Shown: positions 1 through 5,756 of the stretch, piece after piece
How positions within the stretch are numbered: the first letter of the stretch is position 1
How the letters are laid out: each line of letters opens with the position of its first letter
Origin: Paracoccaceae bacterium
Lineage (GTDB): Bacteria; Pseudomonadota; Alphaproteobacteria; Rhodobacterales; Rhodobacteraceae
Assembly: GCA_018222665.1 (NCBI GenBank)
Contig: JAAEZW010000134.1
Location: forward strand, 1 to 5,761
Direction: 5' to 3'
DNA: 5,761 nucleotides
The notes under the pieces: model-generated
Database searches by the model: none
Seen by the model: only the letters and a program-made list of their open reading frames with translations
What the model was told of the DNA's origin: nothing
Made by a program: the position numbers and the translations under genes

Positions 1-138
1 AACAAAACTGCGGTACATCATGATTTCAAATGTATCGAGTTCAAAGCTGACTTCGCGCCCTGCAACGGCCATCGCAGAGAAGGAGCCAATCGCGCCCGTC
101 ATATAGGCCACGGCCTTGGGTATATTTTGTGTGCTCAT
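1..138 (-). CDS. EamA/DMT-family transporter, N-terminal part (runs off the left edge)
   Basis: The reverse strand gives 46 codons from ATG at 138, open to the edge of the window. The start is supported by an AGGAGA ribosome-binding site four bases upstream. The peptide has a short polar leader, a hydrophobic stretch around residues 11-26 that would be the first membrane helix, and then the segments VAGREVSFEL and EIMMYRSF. This wording is typical of Rhodobacteraceae members of the drug/metabolite transporter (EamA) family, where a Gly/Ala-rich first helix is followed by a conserved 'YRS' type segment. Such proteins are inner-membrane carriers, usually with ten helices and about 290-310 residues, so only about one seventh is present. 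The substrate cannot be inferred. It lies 58 bases downstream of the broken glutathione transferase gene on the same strand and may once have been cotranscribed with it. The family call rests on recalled similarity. Confidence 0.7.
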   Translation of the reverse strand, partial: MSTQNIPKAVAYMTGAIGSFSAMAVAGREVSFELDTFEIMMYRSFV

Positions 139-196
139 GAAATCTCCTGCCTGTAGGATCAGAAAGGAAGTTTCCGCGCAAAAAAGTCAAGTGAAT

Positions 197-795
197 TCAA
201 TCAAGACGTTCCGTGATCGGTGTGTATCCAGAGAGAGATTTCATGTCGTCAATCCAGCGGGATATTTCCGCAACTCAAATCCAACTTGATCCGCGACATG
301 GGTATAGGCGAACAAGGCGATGTCCGCAATGCTTGGACCATATCCGCCGAAAAATCCGTGTTTTGCCGAGTTGTGTTCGATAACGTTCAGCGCATACGCC
401 CCATGAACATGGCATTCTTTATATTCCGCCATGCGTTCGGCGGGCATTTTTTGATAATACTGAATAAACCGCGCAACGGCGATAAAGGGTTCATGACTGT
501 ATTGTTCGAAAAACAACCATTCATATGTTTTGGCGCGTTTGATCCCCAATGTTGGAAGCCAAGGTGTCCCTGCGGCCAAAAATCCCAAAATCGCATCTGC
601 TTCAGCCAATGTATTGCCATCGTTCAGGGTTACGAATGGAATTTTTCCATTGGGGTTCAATTTTTTGAAGACGGCTTTGTGCGTATCTCCTGCCAAAACA
701 TCAATATCGACTCAATCGTGGTCGATTTTCAAAATAGAACCGAATAACTCAATCTTATAGCAATTCCCCGATGAACGATCTCCAAAGACCTGCAT
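197..795 (-). pseudogene. Glutathione S-transferase, broken by in-frame TGA and a frame-breaking deletion
   Basis: Intact homologues are soluble cytosolic enzymes of about 200 residues that conjugate glutathione to electrophiles. Reading from ATG at 795, which has AAGGGA upstream, gives a recognisable thioredoxin-fold start: MQVFGD, then SGNCYK (residues 9-14, the region that normally holds the catalytic Ser/Cys), then KIDHD. The 28th codon is then TGA (712-714). The same frame continues with VDIDVLAGDTH, LNPNGKIP and the C-terminal helical domain segments FFEQYSHEPFIAVARF and SIADIALFAYTHVA. After KYP (259-267) the frame breaks at about 260, and the expected C-terminus (RWIDDMK, then SGYTPITERLD) continues in another frame to TGA at 197-199. 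In homologues the TGA position is usually Trp (the 'EWVDVD' type segment), so a single TGG-to-TGA change explains it. The break looks like loss of about 10 bases, because three or so residues normally lie between YP and W. The usual glutathione-contacting Glu-Ser of the 'ES-AI' motif reads EADAI here, which suggests relaxed selection. Two independent lesions make a pseudogene the best call. Confidence 0.88.
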
Positions 796-909
796 ACCAA
801 TTCCCTTAACCAAAATTATCCGACCAATTTGAACCTTTAATATCAATCCAAATTATGTGTTTACTGTGGCGGGGCATGGCCCACAGGTAAAGAGTAAAGG
901 ACAAGGTTC
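796..909. promoter_or_regulatory. Divergent intergenic region, GST remnant / DUF2306 gene
   Basis: This is 114 bases of AT-rich DNA between two divergent starts, so it should hold at least the promoter of the plus-strand membrane-protein gene. TTGAAC at 829-834 is a possible -35 element, but no good -10 hexamer lies at 16-18 bases (ATTATG at 852-857 is poor). I therefore do not call exact elements. AAAGGA at 896-901, eight bases before the GTG at 910, is a convincing ribosome-binding site. Confidence 0.35.
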
Positions 910-1290
910 GTGGAAACTTTATTTGAGCAAGCCTCCCCAATTCCGCATCACGTACTGGCGGCGTTTGCCGCGGTAATCCTTGGGGCCGCACAATTATGGA
1001 TGCCAAAAGGGGGGCGTGTTCACCGCATTATGGGGTATATTTGGGTGGCCCTGATGGCCATTGTTTCGCTAAGTTCGTTTTTCATCCACGAACTACGTCT
1101 GGTTGGCGCGTTCAGCCCCAGCATTTTCACGCTTTGGTCCCTCTATATGGCGATCCGTGCGGCGAAAGATCGGCGCATAAATGCGCACCGTCGCTGGATG
1201 CAAAACCTTTATGTGATGGCCTTGTTGATCACTGGGGCATTCACGTTCCTGCCGGGGCGCACAATGCACATGGTTCTGTTTGGCGGATGA
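910..1290 (+). CDS. DUF2306-type four-helix membrane protein
   Basis: The product is 126 residues with four predicted membrane helices: about 14-31, 43-59, 67-84 and 99-116. Basic loops lie between helices 1 and 2 (PKGGRVHR) and 3 and 4 (KDRRINAHRR). Family-typical segments are visible: LGAAQLWMPKG (24-34), the SSFFIHELRL stretch with His60, INAHRRWM with His93, and GAFTFLPGRTMH with His120. The conserved histidines near the membrane faces have prompted suggestions of metal or haem binding, but no function is established for this family as far as I know. The length matches the usual 120-150 residues. The start is GTG at 910, supported by AAAGGA eight bases upstream; no in-frame ATG nearby gives a better choice. 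The stop (1288-1290) directly abuts the stop of the cytochrome b561 remnant on the other strand, with no terminator between them. It appears to be a single-gene transcript. Confidence 0.8.
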   Translation: METLFEQASPIPHHVLAAFAAVILGAAQLWMPKGGRVHRIMGYIWVALMAIVSLSSFFIHELRLVGAFSPSIFTLWSLYMAIRAAKDRRINAHRRWMQNLYVMALLITGAFTFLPGRTMHMVLFGG

Positions 1291-1509
1291 TTATTCACGC
1301 CAAATGGGGACCATCGCGCTCCACACCCCATCGCGCAGAAATCGATGATAAAGGGCGGCTGCTATATGCAAGCCAATCAACCAATAGCTGGCCGTAACAG
1401 ATGTTTCGTGAATAAAGGCTGCAAGACTGATCAACACCCCCTCTGGTCCAAAGAGGGTATAGAGCACGCCAATGATTAGGCCAGAGGCCGCAATCAGGAC
1501 CGCTTTGGA
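1291..1509 (-). pseudogene. Cytochrome b561-type haem protein, C-terminal remnant
   Basis: On the minus strand, 72 codons are open between a TAA at 1510-1512 and a TAA at 1291-1293. The conceptual peptide has a hydrophobic helix (AVLIAASGLIIGVLYTLFG), then another helix beginning near FIHETS and running through WLIGLHIAAALYHRFL to the end RDGVWSAMVPIWRE. The pattern HE, then LH-x3-AALYH, then RDG matches the last helix of bacterial cytochrome b561 proteins, di-haem membrane carriers of about 170-190 residues and four helices. The histidines in the last helix (residues 48 and 55 of the fragment) are candidate haem ligands. There is no start codon with a ribosome-binding site, and the first two helices are absent: the upstream sequence runs straight into the end of guaA, 12 bases away. 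This reads as a 3' fragment left by deletion or rearrangement. The family call is from recalled similarity; that it is a fragment is seen directly. Confidence 0.68.
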
Positions 1510-1521
1510 TTAGCGCTCAAT

Positions 1522-3081
1522 TTACTCCCACTCAATCGTGCCGGGAGGTTTCGATGTGATGTCATAGGTGACGCGGTTGATGCCTTTGACCTCGTTTATG
1601 ATACGGGTCGCGGTTTCGCCTAGGAATTCGTGGCTAAACGGATAATAATCCGCTGTCATACCATCCACGGATGTCACAGCGCGAAGCGCGCAGGCATAAT
1701 CATAGGTGCGTCCATCGCCCATCACGCCCACGGTGCGTACGGGTAGGATTGCGACAAAGGCCTGCCAAATCTCATCATAAAGGCCATGTTTGCGGATTTG
1801 ATCGATGTAAACCGCATCCGCCTGACGCAGGATGTCCAATTTCGCGCGGGTGATTTCACCGGGGCAGCGAATGGCCAGACCTGGACCTGGGAAGGGGTGG
1901 CGCCCGATAAAGCTATCGGGGAGGCCCAATTCACGGCCCAATGCACGAACCTCATCCTTGAACAATTCGCGCAAAGGTTCGACCAATTTCAAACCCATTT
2001 TTTCGGGCAACCCGCCCACGTTGTGGTGGGATTTGATGGTGACAGATGGCCCGCCGCTGAACGAAACGGATTCAATCACATCAGGATAAAGCGTGCCTTG
2101 GGCCAAAAATTCGGCCCCCTCAATATCATTTGCGTGTTTTTGGAACACATCAATAAATAGGCGGCCAATGGTTTTGCGTTTGGTTTCAGGATCTGACATG
2201 CCTTCAAGCTCGGACAGGAACAATTCCTGTTCGTCTGCGTGGATCAGCGCCATATTGTAATTGTCGCGAAACATTGTGACGACTTCTTCGGCCTCGCCCT
2301 TTCGCAATAGACCATGATCAACAAACACGCAGGTCAATTGATCGCCAATCGCCTCGTGAATCAGAACGGCCGCGACCGAACTGTCGACCCCCCCTGACAG
2401 ACCACAGATCACGCGTTTGTCGCCCACCTGTTCACGAATGGCGGCAATCGCCTGTTCGCGGTAGGCGCCCATGGTCCAATCCCCGCTGAACCCCGACAAT
2501 TTGATGAAGTTTTCATAAAGGCGCGCACCATTTGGGGTGTGATGCACCTCTGGGTGAAATTGCACGGCAAAAAAGTTGCGCGATGTATCGGCGGTAATGG
2601 CATAGGGCGCATTGGGTGATGTTCCATACACCTCAAACCCAGATGCGATTTCACTGACGTGATCGCCATGGCTCATCCAGACTTGTTCATCACCCTTGGC
2701 AAACCAGCCGTCCAAAATATTCAGTGATCCCGTAGGGGTGACATAGGCACGGCCAAATTCCGCAGTGCCATGCCCGCTTTCCACGCGTCCGCCCAATTGG
2801 TGCATCATGACCTGCTGACCATAACAAATGCCCAGGATCGGAACACCCATGTTAAACGCGGCCTCTGGTGCGCGAGGGCTTCCCTCACGGGTGACACTAT
2901 CGGGACCACCGGAAAAGATGATCGCCTTGGGCGCGAACTCGGTCAAAAATGCATCTGTGACGTTTTGATATGGGTGGATTTCGCAATAAACGTTCAGCTC
3001 GCGCAGGCGCCGCGCAATCAGCTGCGTTACCTGACTTCCAAAGTCGATGATGAGGAGGCGGTCATGAGATGTATTTTCCAT
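1522..3081 (-). CDS. guaA: GMP synthase (glutamine-hydrolysing)
   Basis: GuaA makes GMP from XMP, ATP and glutamine, the last step of guanine nucleotide synthesis in the cytosol. The product has 519 residues, close to the usual 510-525. The N-terminal class I glutamine amidotransferase domain (about 8-196) has the nucleophile Cys86 in GICYGQQ, with His176 and Glu178 in QFHPEVHH completing the triad. The ATP-pyrophosphatase domain follows, with the P-loop SGGVDSS at 229-235. The C-terminal dimerisation/XMP-binding part includes [12 protein letters not shown] (394-405) and ends with the family-typical KPPGTIEWE. All key residues are present and the gene looks fully functional. The start is ATG at 3081, giving [15 protein letters not shown]; the frame stays open upstream as far as 3342, but that extension does not resemble the family. 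AGGGTGGG just before the ATG is a close-set ribosome-binding site. The gene diverges from the mttB-family gene. Its 3' end abuts the cytochrome b561 remnant without a visible terminator. Confidence 0.97.
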   Translation of the reverse strand: MENTSHDRLLIIDFGSQVTQLIARRLRELNVYCEIHPYQNVTDAFLTEFAPKAIIFSGGPDSVTREGSPRAPEAAFNMGVPILGICYGQQVMMHQLGGRVESGHGTAEFGRAYVTPTGSLNILDGWFAKGDEQVWMSHGDHVSEIASGFEVYGTSPNAPYAITADTSRNFFAVQFHPEVHHTPNGARLYENFIKLSGFSGDWTMGAYREQAIAAIREQVGDKRVICGLSGGVDSSVAAVLIHEAIGDQLTCVFVDHGLLRKGEAEEVVTMFRDNYNMALIHADEQELFLSELEGMSDPETKRKTIGRLFIDVFQKHANDIEGAEFLAQGTLYPDVIESVSFSGGPSVTIKSHHNVGGLPEKMGLKLVEPLRELFKDEVRALGRELGLPDSFIGRHPFPGPGLAIRCPGEITRAKLDILRQADAVYIDQIRKHGLYDEIWQAFVAILPVRTVGVMGDGRTYDYACALRAVTSVDGMTADYYPFSHEFLGETATRIINEVKGINRVTYDITSKPPGTIEWE

Positions 3082-3272
3082 GCCCACCCTGTAAATTGAG
3101 TGTTGTTGTTTCGCAAGCCTATTCCCCACTGCCAAATGCCGCAGCGCGACAATTATTTTGATATCAATGTCGCTTTCCCCCCTATAGGGACGGAAAACAC
3201 CCCTGTTGATTTTTCTAGCCGCGCTAAATGATGCGCAACGAATTGTATTTACCTTTGAAGAAAGGATTAAAA
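3082..3272. promoter_or_regulatory. Divergent control region between guaA and the mttB-family gene
   Basis: These 191 bases separate two divergent starts and must hold both promoters. Two perfect 10-bp palindromes are visible: TTGATATCAA (3158-3167) and CCCTATAGGG (3180-3189). The first is flanked by CGACA (3147-3151) and TGTCG (3168-3172), which are complementary but not centred on it. A possible plus-strand promoter is TTGATA (3158-3163) with TATAGG (3183-3188) at a 19-base spacing, which is longer than ideal. TTGATATCAA lacks the four-base spacer of an Fnr/FnrL box, so I do not assign it to that regulator. The precise elements are inferred. Confidence 0.45.
3261..3266 (+). promoter_or_regulatory. 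Ribosome-binding site that fixes the mttB-family start
   Basis: AAAGGA sits six bases before ATG at 3273. The earlier in-frame ATGs at 3228 and 3231 have no comparable site, and would add 14-15 residues (beginning MMRNELYLP) that actually encode this ribosome-binding site and the leader. The start at 3273 is therefore preferred. Confidence 0.8.
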
Positions 3273-4817
3273 ATGAGCGAGGCAAGAACAGCGCGTCGGG
3301 GTCGTGGTGGCGGTGGTGCCGCACGTCGGGCAGAGCGGACATCCGTGAAAATCGAAACGGCGAAGTACATCGAACGGAATATCCCGAACTTTGAAATCCT
3401 GAATGAAGAGGCGTTGGAAATCATTGAAACCAACGCAGAAACCATTTTGGAAGAGGTTGGTGTTAACTTTGTGAACAATCCTGCCGCATTGGAAAGCTGG
3501 AAAGAGGCGGGCGCAACCGTTGTGGGTGAACGCGTTCATATCCCGCGTGGCCTTGCGCGCAAATTGTGTTCAACTGCGCCAAAAACATTTATACAACATG
3601 CCCGCAATCCAGAGCGGTCGGTTGAAATTGGCGGCCGCAACTTGGTTTTGGCACCTGTTTATGGTCCGCCTTTTGTGCGTGATTTGGAAGGCGGTCGTCG
3701 TTATGCGACCATGGATGATTTCCAGAAATTTGTAAAATTGGGCTATATGTCCAAATGGTTGCACCATTCAGGTGGGACAGTGTGCGAACCCACAGATGTG
3801 CCTGTAAACAAGCGTCACTTGGATATGTTGTTGGCACACATGGAACTGTCGGACAAACCCTTCATGGGATCGGTGACCGAACCCAGCCGCGCACAAGACA
3901 GTGTTGAGATGTGTGAAATCCTGTTTGGTAAGGATTTTGTGGAAAACAACACGGTCATGACATCCTTGATCAACATCAACTCTCCTATGACGTTTGATGA
4001 TGTGATGATGGGCGCGATGGAGGTGTTTGCCGCGAAAAATCAGGCCTGCATCGTATCCCCCTTTATCGTGGGTGGTGCCATGGCGCCTGTGTCAGTTGCG
4101 GGAACATTGACCCAAGTTCTGGCCGAAGTCTTGGCAGGCGTGTCCTATAACCAGTTGATCCGCCCTGGTGCTCCTGTAATCTTTGGGACCTTTGTGACAT
4201 CAATTGACATGAACTCTGGCGCGCCGACATTTGGCACACCAGAGGCAAGCCATATTCTATATGGTGCGGGTCAATTGGCGCGTCGCTTGGGATTGCCGTA
4301 TCGTTCAGGTGGGGGTTTGTGTGGTTCAAAACTGCCTGATGCGCAAGCAGCGTACGAAACATCAAACACATTGAATGCGGCCCTTATGGGGGGCGTGAAC
4401 TTTATGTTGCATGCCTGTGGTTGGTTGGAAGGGGGGCTTGTGTCCTCATTCGAAAAATTCGTGATGGACGCGGATCAGTTGGGGATTTTGCACCACTTGG
4501 CCAAAGGTGTCTCTGTGGACGAAAACGCCCAAGCGATGGACGCCATTCGCGAAGTTGGTCCAGGCGGCCACTATTTGGGATGTGCGCATACCCAAGCCAA
4601 CTTTAAAGAGGCGTTCTGGCGCACCAGTATATTGGATTACAAACCCTTTGAAACATGGGATGAAGAGGGTGCGCGCGACACCTATACCTTGGCTGCAGCA
4701 CGCGTGAAAACCATGTTGGAGACCTATCAAAAACCCTCCATGGATCCTGCGGTGAATGAGGCCTTGCACGCCTATGTAGTGCATAAAAAGGCCTCTATGC
4801 CAGACAGCTTTACCTAA
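3273..4817 (+). CDS. MttB superfamily corrinoid methyltransferase, pyrrolysine-independent
   Basis: The product has 514 residues, within the usual range for this family. MttB-superfamily enzymes have a TIM-barrel fold and move a methyl group from a quaternary or tertiary amine to a corrinoid protein. The founding methanogen enzyme demethylates trimethylamine and needs pyrrolysine at an in-frame TAG. Here there is no in-frame TAG in the whole frame, so it belongs to the large Pyl-free branch, some members of which use glycine betaine or related amines. Visible family segments include [14 protein letters not shown] (125-138), [13 protein letters not shown] (164-176), [12 protein letters not shown] (231-242), [20 protein letters not shown] (262-281), [13 protein letters not shown] (351-363), HACGWLEGG (380-388) and [14 protein letters not shown] (431-444). 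Residues 8-22 form an odd Arg/Gly-rich leader. No corrinoid protein, reductive activator or methyl-acceptor enzyme lies in the window, so the true substrate is unknown. The stop overlaps the convergent neighbour's stop by four bases. Confidence 0.9.
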   Translation: MSEARTARRGRGGGGAARRAERTSVKIETAKYIERNIPNFEILNEEALEIIETNAETILEEVGVNFVNNPAALESWKEAGATVVGERVHIPRGLARKLCSTAPKTFIQHARNPERSVEIGGRNLVLAPVYGPPFVRDLEGGRRYATMDDFQKFVKLGYMSKWLHHSGGTVCEPTDVPVNKRHLDMLLAHMELSDKPFMGSVTEPSRAQDSVEMCEILFGKDFVENNTVMTSLININSPMTFDDVMMGAMEVFAAKNQACIVSPFIVGGAMAPVSVAGTLTQVLAEVLAGVSYNQLIRPGAPVIFGTFVTSIDMNSGAPTFGTPEASHILYGAGQLARRLGLPYRSGGGLCGSKLPDAQAAYETSNTLNAALMGGVNFMLHACGWLEGGLVSSFEKFVMDADQLGILHHLAKGVSVDENAQAMDAIREVGPGGHYLGCAHTQANFKEAFWRTSILDYKPFETWDEEGARDTYTLAAARVKTMLETYQKPSMDPAVNEALHAYVVHKKASMPDSFT

Positions 4818-5116
4818 GCTGCCATTTGATGCAGCCGTGCGGTTGCTTGGGTCGCCTCGGCAATCAGCGCGGTTAAAATAGCGATATGATCTTGGATTTG
4901 ATATGCGGCGTCGTTCAGGCGCCGCATTTTGTTAAATTCGGCCTCTTTTTCAAACAACGAATCCAATAATGCCGACAGGCTTTTGGGTTTTTGCCAGCCA
5001 AACAGATGCAGCAAATGGGATTTACGTTCATAAGTCGTAACCCCGTGGCGCGCGGCCTGAACCAAAATTTTGGGGCGATTAAGTCGTTGAAGGCGATTGA
5101 TAGCATTAAGTGTCAT
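4814..5116 (-). CDS. Small DUF6477-like protein
   Basis: This is a 100-residue protein of unknown function, resembling from memory the DUF6477 family found in Rhodobacteraceae (about 90-110 residues). The pattern includes an N-terminal LNRPKILVQAARHG (12-25), then YERKSHLLHLFG (29-40), a Leu/Glu-rich helix (SALLDSLFEKEAEFNKMRR) and a C-terminal helix AYQIQDHIAILTALIAEA. It is rich in basic residues and predicted helix, with no signal peptide or membrane segment, so it should be cytosolic. The start is ATG at 5116, with AAGGA (5123-5127 on the plus strand) six bases upstream. The stop is TAG (4814-4816), overlapping the TAA of the mttB-family gene. It diverges from the HTH gene across a repeat-rich spacer, so the two may share regulation. 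Its role cannot be stated from the sequence, and the family name is moderately certain. Confidence 0.72.
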   Translation of the reverse strand: MTLNAINRLQRLNRPKILVQAARHGVTTYERKSHLLHLFGWQKPKSLSALLDSLFEKEAEFNKMRRLNDAAYQIQDHIAILTALIAEATQATARLHQMAA

Positions 5117-5196
5117 GTTGTGTCCTTATGTCTTAGGATCACAAGGCTGTGGTGATCTTTTTACCAAAGCTTCGGTGCAACGTGCCAGCGGGTAAG

Positions 5197-5223
5197 AGAT
5201 TGTTCACAAATTAGAAACAATCT
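5197..5223. repeat. Inverted repeat, 8-bp arms
   Basis: AGATTGTT (5197-5204) and AACAATCT (5216-5223) are perfectly complementary, with an 11-base AT-rich centre. No T-run follows on either strand, so it is not a terminator and looks more like an operator. A third copy of AACAATC lies at 5258-5264. Confidence 0.6.
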
Positions 5224-5227
5224 GTCC

Positions 5228-5281
5228 CCGATCACTAAATTTTTTAACCAAACTGTAAACAATCCACAGTCTGGTGATCGG
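5228..5281. repeat. Inverted repeat CCGATCAC / GTGATCGG
   Basis: CCGATCAC (5228-5235) and GTGATCGG (5274-5281) are perfect 8-bp complements separated by 38 bases that contain the near-CtrA site and the third AACAATC copy. A shorter pair with the same core, GATCAC (5137-5142) and GTGATC (5152-5157), lies nearer the DUF6477-like gene with a 9-base loop. Confidence 0.6.
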
Positions 5282-5321
5282 TATCAAGGCCGCCGAAAGG
5301 CGTAATTTGGGGATAATGACA

Positions 5322-5513
5322 ATGACGAAAGCACGATCAAATGTGCAATTGGCCGCGGATCAGGGGCTTCAAGAAGCCGCCGCGCAACATGTATGGAACA
5401 AGGTACACGGCAAACCGATGCGCGAAATTGCGCGGGCGACTGGGGTACATGCCTCAACCTTGATGCGCCATTTGCGCAAAATTGAAAACAACGCTGAGGA
5501 TCAAAAAATTTAG
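5322..5513 (+). CDS. Helix-turn-helix protein, first half of a gene split by TAG
   Basis: This is a 63-residue product with a clear helix-turn-helix at about 33-55 (MREIARATGVHASTLMRHLRKIE), preceded by a helical segment containing HVWNKVHGKP. It resembles the N-terminal part of Rhodobacteraceae HTH proteins that carry a C-terminal DUF6456 domain, where the HTH is followed by a charged 'R-x-DDPLVD-AL' stretch. Here that stretch reads ENNAEDQKI, then TAG (5511-5513), then ALIRAA in the same frame. A single base change could have made the stop. The preferred start is ATG at 5322, with GGGGA (5309-5313) eight bases upstream; ATG at 5316 is also in frame but very close to that site. The fragment could act as a stand-alone DNA-binding protein or be one half of a pseudogene. 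No targets are known, and the adjacent repeats could be autoregulatory operators. Confidence 0.65.
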   Translation: MTKARSNVQLAADQGLQEAAAQHVWNKVHGKPMREIARATGVHASTLMRHLRKIENNAEDQKI

Positions 5514-5530
5514 GCGTTGATCCGCGCCGC

Positions 5531-5535
5531 GGAGG
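5531..5535 (+). promoter_or_regulatory. Shine-Dalgarno sequence for restart after the TAG
   Basis: GGAGG lies eight bases before the in-frame ATG at 5544, a near-ideal arrangement. It is the reason to consider that the second half of the split HTH gene is translated separately. In a GC-rich coding stretch it could also be chance. Confidence 0.45.
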
Positions 5536-5543
5536 CCGCGCCA

Positions 5544-5756
5544 ATGGATATGGGACATTCCGTTGGGGCAGAAATCGCGCGGGCGAAAAAATCACTGCGT
5601 ACCACACGCGCGGCATTGGTGGTATCTAAGGGGATGAAACGGGCCGTGGTTCTGCACCCAACAGGTGAGAGTGATTTCAAACAGGCCACAGTTATTTTCA
5701 ACGCTGAGGTTCATATGATGGTCTTGCAATCCACTGTGCGGCCCATCGCGCACTGA
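5544..5756 (+). CDS. DUF6456-like C-terminal half of the split HTH gene
   Basis: This is a 70-residue product if started at ATG 5544. It is in the same frame as the HTH half, so the two halves together would be one protein of about 140 residues apart from the TAG. The segment EIARAKKSLRTTRAALVVS, then MKRAVVLHPTG and FKQATVIFNAEV, follows the pattern of the DUF6456 domain (a helix, 'GA-L-VAPDM-KAVV', then a 'R-AVV' strand), as recalled. The C-terminus after VLQSTVRPIAH ends at TGA (5754-5756), where family members usually continue with a 'GRVSRYRIT' type segment. This half therefore looks shortened as well, and a further frameshift near the window edge is possible. Either the gene has been split into two cistrons or it is decaying. 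No membrane segment or signal is visible. Confidence 0.5.
   Translation: MDMGHSVGAEIARAKKSLRTTRAALVVSKGMKRAVVLHPTGESDFKQATVIFNAEVHMMVLQSTVRPIAH

Larger units (their letters stand above)
5117..5321. promoter_or_regulatory. Repeat-rich divergent control region
   Basis: The spacer between the DUF6477-like gene and the HTH gene holds two sets of repeated words. GATCAC/GTGATC occurs at 5137-5142, 5152-5157, 5230-5235 and 5274-5279, forming two inverted pairs. AACAATC/GATTGTT occurs at 5198-5204, 5216-5222 and 5258-5264. TTAA-N7-GTAA at 5244-5258 is one base from the CtrA consensus TTAA-N7-TTAA. A possible minus-strand promoter is TTGTTT (5257-5262) with TTTAGT (5234-5239) at a 17-base spacing. 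Just before the HTH gene, CGCC-GAAA-GGCG (5291-5302) could form a small GNRA-loop hairpin in the leader. All functional assignments are inference. Confidence 0.45.

Noticed and set aside
220..747. Plus-strand 175-codon open frame
   Set aside because: It is the antisense shadow of the GST pseudogene; it lacks a ribosome-binding site and family resemblance.
1439..1457. CCCTCT-GGTCCAA-AGAGGG hairpin as a terminator
   Set aside because: It has a 6-bp stem without a following T-run on either strand and lies inside the b561 remnant's reading frame.
3158..3167. Fnr/FnrL box
   Set aside because: The box needs TTGAT-N4-ATCAA; here the half-sites are fused with no spacer.
3082..3342. Upstream extension of guaA (open frame to 3342)
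   Set aside because: The extra 87 residues do not resemble GuaA, cover the divergent promoter region and overlap the mttB-family start; [15 protein letters not shown] is the proper N-terminus.
4818..4835. GCTGC-N8-GCAGC as a bidirectional terminator
   Set aside because: It has only a 5-bp stem and no T-run, and lies inside the DUF6477-like coding sequence.
5511..5513. Pyrrolysine-encoded TAG
   Set aside because: TAG is an ordinary stop in the neighbouring DUF6477-like gene, the MttB homologue has no TAG, and no pyl gene is seen in the window.
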